Assembly: GCF_947498095.1 (NCBI RefSeq)
Contig: NZ_CANMJE010000001.1
Span: 124,001 to 188,000 of the forward strand
DNA: 64,000 nucleotides
Origin: an uncultured Shimia sp.
GTDB lineage: Bacteria > Pseudomonadota > Alphaproteobacteria > Rhodobacterales > Rhodobacteraceae
Direction: 5' to 3'
Each line of letters starts with the position of its first letter. Within the stretch, counting starts at the first letter, position 1. Below the pieces are notes generated by a model. It worked only from the letters and a program-made list of their open reading frames with translations. It had not been told where the DNA came from and searched no databases. This document shows positions 61,904 to 64,000 of this stretch, piece by piece. The position numbers and the translations under genes were made by a program.

Positions 61904-64000
61904 TCAGGCGCGGATACGTTCGTTCTCCGGATCCCAGAGCGGCTGGTCAGGCTGCACGACGGCTTTGCAACGTGTGCCGTAGATTTCGACTTCGAGCTCA
62001 GTGCCAGGTGCGGCCAGATCGGCGCGGACCATGCCCAGAGCGACCGACTTGTTGATCCGGTAGCCAAAGTTCCCTGAAGTGGTTTCACCCACAACTTTGT
62101 CGTCATACCAGATGGTCGACATATAGGGGGCGTCGGCATTTCCAGCGTCAACGATCAGGGTGACAAAGCCCTTCTTCGCACCAGCCTGTTTTTCGGCCTG
62201 AAGTGCTGCTTTGCCGGGGAAGTCCTGTTCCTTGCCCAGACGCACGAAGCGTTCCAGACCACCTTCGAGCAGGGTGTAGTCGCTCGATAGATCGCCTTTC
62301 CAGGTCCGATAGCCTTTCTCGATCCGCATCGAGTCCAGCGCATACATGCCAAAGGGCGAGGCCCCGGCGGCACGCACGGCCTCATAGACCGCAGCGCTGT
62401 CTTCAAAGCTGGTGTGAACTTCCCAGCCCAGTTCGCCGCCAAAGAAGATGCGCATCAACTTGGCAGGCTTGCCAGCAAAGGTTGCGTCTTGATGGGTCAG
62501 CCAGCCTGTGGTGAGGTCGGCGTCGGTAAGGCCCGACAACAATTCACGCGATTTTGGCCCAGCAACCAGCATCGTGCTCCATTCGCGGGTCACGTCCACC
62601 AATTCGAGAGAACCATCGGCAGGCAGCGCCTTTTTGAGGAACTCAAAATCGTGCCATTGCGCCACGGCGGCGGTCATCAGCATGAATTCGTCTTCGTCAA
62701 AGCGTATGATCGTCACCTCGGTGATGATCCGGCCACGGCTGTCAGCAAAGTAGCCGAGGTTCATGCGGCCTGCTTTAGGAAGGGCGCCAGCAATCTGAGT
62801 GCGCAGCCATTCGGCAGCCCCCGCCCCTTTGAGCGTGTAGCGCGAGAAACCGGGCATATCGAGCACTGCCACGTTGTCACGGACGGCCTCAACCTCTTCC
62901 TTGACGCGGATGGCCCACGGACCTTCACGATCCCATGTGTGGGTGCCCTCTTCCGAGGTGTCATCGCCGTCCTTGGCAAACCAGTTGGCGCGTTCCCAAC
63001 CGTTATAGGCACCCATCTGGCCACCATCGGCGATCAGGCGATCATGGTTGGCCGACAGTTTCTTGTCGCGACCGGCAGGCCATTCGTGATGCGGGAAGTG
63101 CATCGCATATTCGTGGCCATAGGTCTCAAGCGCCTTGGACAGGCAATAGTCATGATCCGCGTAATCAGTGTAACGACGTGGATCGACGGCCCACATGTCC
63201 AACTCGGTTTCGCCGTGCATGATCCACTCCGACAAAGTCTTACCTGCGCCGCCACCCTGAGCGATACCAAAGGTGAAGGAGTGCGCCTCGAACGCGTTCT
63301 TCACACCGGGCATCGGGCCGATCATTGGCAAGCCGTCGGGTGCATAGGGTATTGGGCCATTGATGTTGCGGCCAACACCAGCGGTGCCCAAGAGCGGCAG
63401 GCGCTCCATAGCGTCTTCAATGTACCATTCCAGACGTTCAAGATCGTCCGGGTAGAGCTGGAACGAGAAGTCATGCGGCATCGGATCTTCGGGTGTGACC
63501 CAGTGCGCCTTACAGTTCCGCTCGTAGGGCCCGAGGTTCAGACCGTTCTTGTCCTGACGCAGATAATAGGACGTGTCCACGTCGCGGATCATCGGCATCT
63601 TGTGGCCCTGTTCCTTGGTCCATGCGGCCAGCTCGGGGATTTCTTCGGTAAGGAAGTATTGGTGGCTCATGACGACCATTGGCACGGTCCGGCCGCCGAA
63701 CGGCTTGAACATCTCACCGACGCGCTGCGCGTAATAGCCCGCACAGTTGGCGACATATTCACAACGGATATCACCTTTTTCAGTCTTCACGATCCATTCG
63801 TCGCCGTCACGCTCGATACCAGAGACCGGGCAGAAGCGTTCGATACGGCCACCGGCGTCACGGGCGCCCTTGGCCAGCGCCTGAGTGAGCTGCGCAGGGT
63901 CAATGTCGCCATCCAGCGGATCCCAGAGACCACCAGCCAGATCGTGTGTTTCGATAAAGGGGTTGTGCTCTTTCAGCTCATCCGGCGTGCAGATATCCAT
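61904..64000 (-). CDS. Dimethylglycine/sarcosine dehydrogenase-type protein (5' end cut by the window)
   Basis: At least 698 residues; the coding start lies beyond position 64000. The visible part covers the rest of the FAD domain (LAGGLWDPLDGDIDPAQL, NCAGYYAQRVGEMFKPFGGRT, FGIAQGGGAGKTLSEWIMHG) and a GcvT-like C-terminal half (YTLKGAGAAEWLRTQIAGALP, LGWEVHTSFED, YRTWKGDLSSDYTLLEGGL). About 110 N-terminal residues, including the FAD glycine loop, should lie outside. It resembles the gene at 57398 in architecture but differs clearly in sequence, so the pair may act on different N-methyl glycines. First visible gene of the operon. Confidence 0.9.
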   Translation of the reverse strand: MDICTPDELKEHNPFIETHDLAGGLWDPLDGDIDPAQLTQALAKGARDAGGRIERFCPVSGIERDGDEWIVKTEKGDIRCEYVANCAGYYAQRVGEMFKPFGGRTVPMVVMSHQYFLTEEIPELAAWTKEQGHKMPMIRDVDTSYYLRQDKNGLNLGPYERNCKAHWVTPEDPMPHDFSFQLYPDDLERLEWYIEDAMERLPLLGTAGVGRNINGPIPYAPDGLPMIGPMPGVKNAFEAHSFTFGIAQGGGAGKTLSEWIMHGETELDMWAVDPRRYTDYADHDYCLSKALETYGHEYAMHFPHHEWPAGRDKKLSANHDRLIADGGQMGAYNGWERANWFAKDGDDTSEEGTHTWDREGPWAIRVKEEVEAVRDNVAVLDMPGFSRYTLKGAGAAEWLRTQIAGALPKAGRMNLGYFADSRGRIITEVTIIRFDEDEFMLMTAAVAQWHDFEFLKKALPADGSLELVDVTREWSTMLVAGPKSRELLSGLTDADLTTGWLTHQDATFAGKPAKLMRIFFGGELGWEVHTSFEDSAAVYEAVRAAGASPFGMYALDSMRIEKGYRTWKGDLSSDYTLLEGGLERFVRLGKEQDFPGKAALQAEKQAGAKKGFVTLIVDAGNADAPYMSTIWYDDKVVGETTSGNFGYRINKSVALGMVRADLAAPGTELEVEIYGTRCKAVVQPDQPLWDPENERIRA

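Overview
The window reads as a chromosomal segment of a marine alphaproteobacterium of the Rhodobacteraceae (roseobacter group). This is inferred from gene content: an L-malyl-CoA lyase of the ethylmalonyl-CoA pathway, an FYDLN-acid (TIGR02300) protein, DUF1244, DUF1674 and DUF6868 proteins, GcvT-fused dimethylglycine dehydrogenases, and a moderately high-GC genome with short gene spacing. No plasmid or phage backbone, insertion sequence or CRISPR array was seen. One tRNA gene (Ala, anticodon GGC) is present.

Layout. 1-9.4 kb holds translation and central-carbon genes: pheS, rplT, rpmI and pykA on the minus strand. A ChaC-like enzyme, an MFS carrier and a TTC38-like TPR protein lie between pheS and rplT. 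An N-formylglutamate amidohydrolase and three small conserved genes follow on the plus strand. 9.5-13.4 kb carries an AsmA-family protein, a VOC protein and a secreted VWA protein. 13.7-15.8 kb is a two-gene operon whose products correspond to the two halves of the plant Tm-1 protein. 16.1-19.1 kb is a D-amino-acid operon (D-amino acid aminotransferase, DgcA, DgcN) that fits D-glutamate catabolism through N-acetyl-glutamate, divergent from mcl1. 20.6-27.3 kb contains regulators, exporters, accA and the tRNA.

29.2-37.0 kb is the most system-like region: eight minus-strand genes, mostly joined by 4-base ATGA overlaps. They encode a UDP-sugar dehydrogenase, four glycosyltransferases of two unrelated types, a histidine phosphatase, a polysaccharide-deacetylase-like protein and a small methyltransferase. 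No flippase or polymerase is seen, so the product is an unassigned glycan or glycolipid. A large MscS-type channel lies divergently beside it. 39.5-46.6 kb is housekeeping (rsmB, dapB, rbfA, truB, rpsO) with small accessory genes, including a NIPSNAP gene cut by an in-frame amber codon.

Between rpsO and pnp, usually neighbours, sits about 2.7 kb of extra DNA. It holds a truncated FAD oxidoreductase joined to a decayed, AT-richer methyltransferase remnant (one frameshift, one TAG), followed by an SGNH hydrolase. After pnp come a glycosyltransferase, a 1-Cys-type peroxiredoxin, an aldehyde dehydrogenase and several small genes. The window ends in a minus-strand operon for methylated amines: two GcvT-type dimethylglycine/sarcosine dehydrogenases flanking a homocysteine S-methyltransferase and a GlxA-type regulator. 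This suggests glycine betaine to dimethylglycine to sarcosine catabolism. The last gene runs off the window edge.

All functions are assigned by reading protein motifs and context. No database search was possible.
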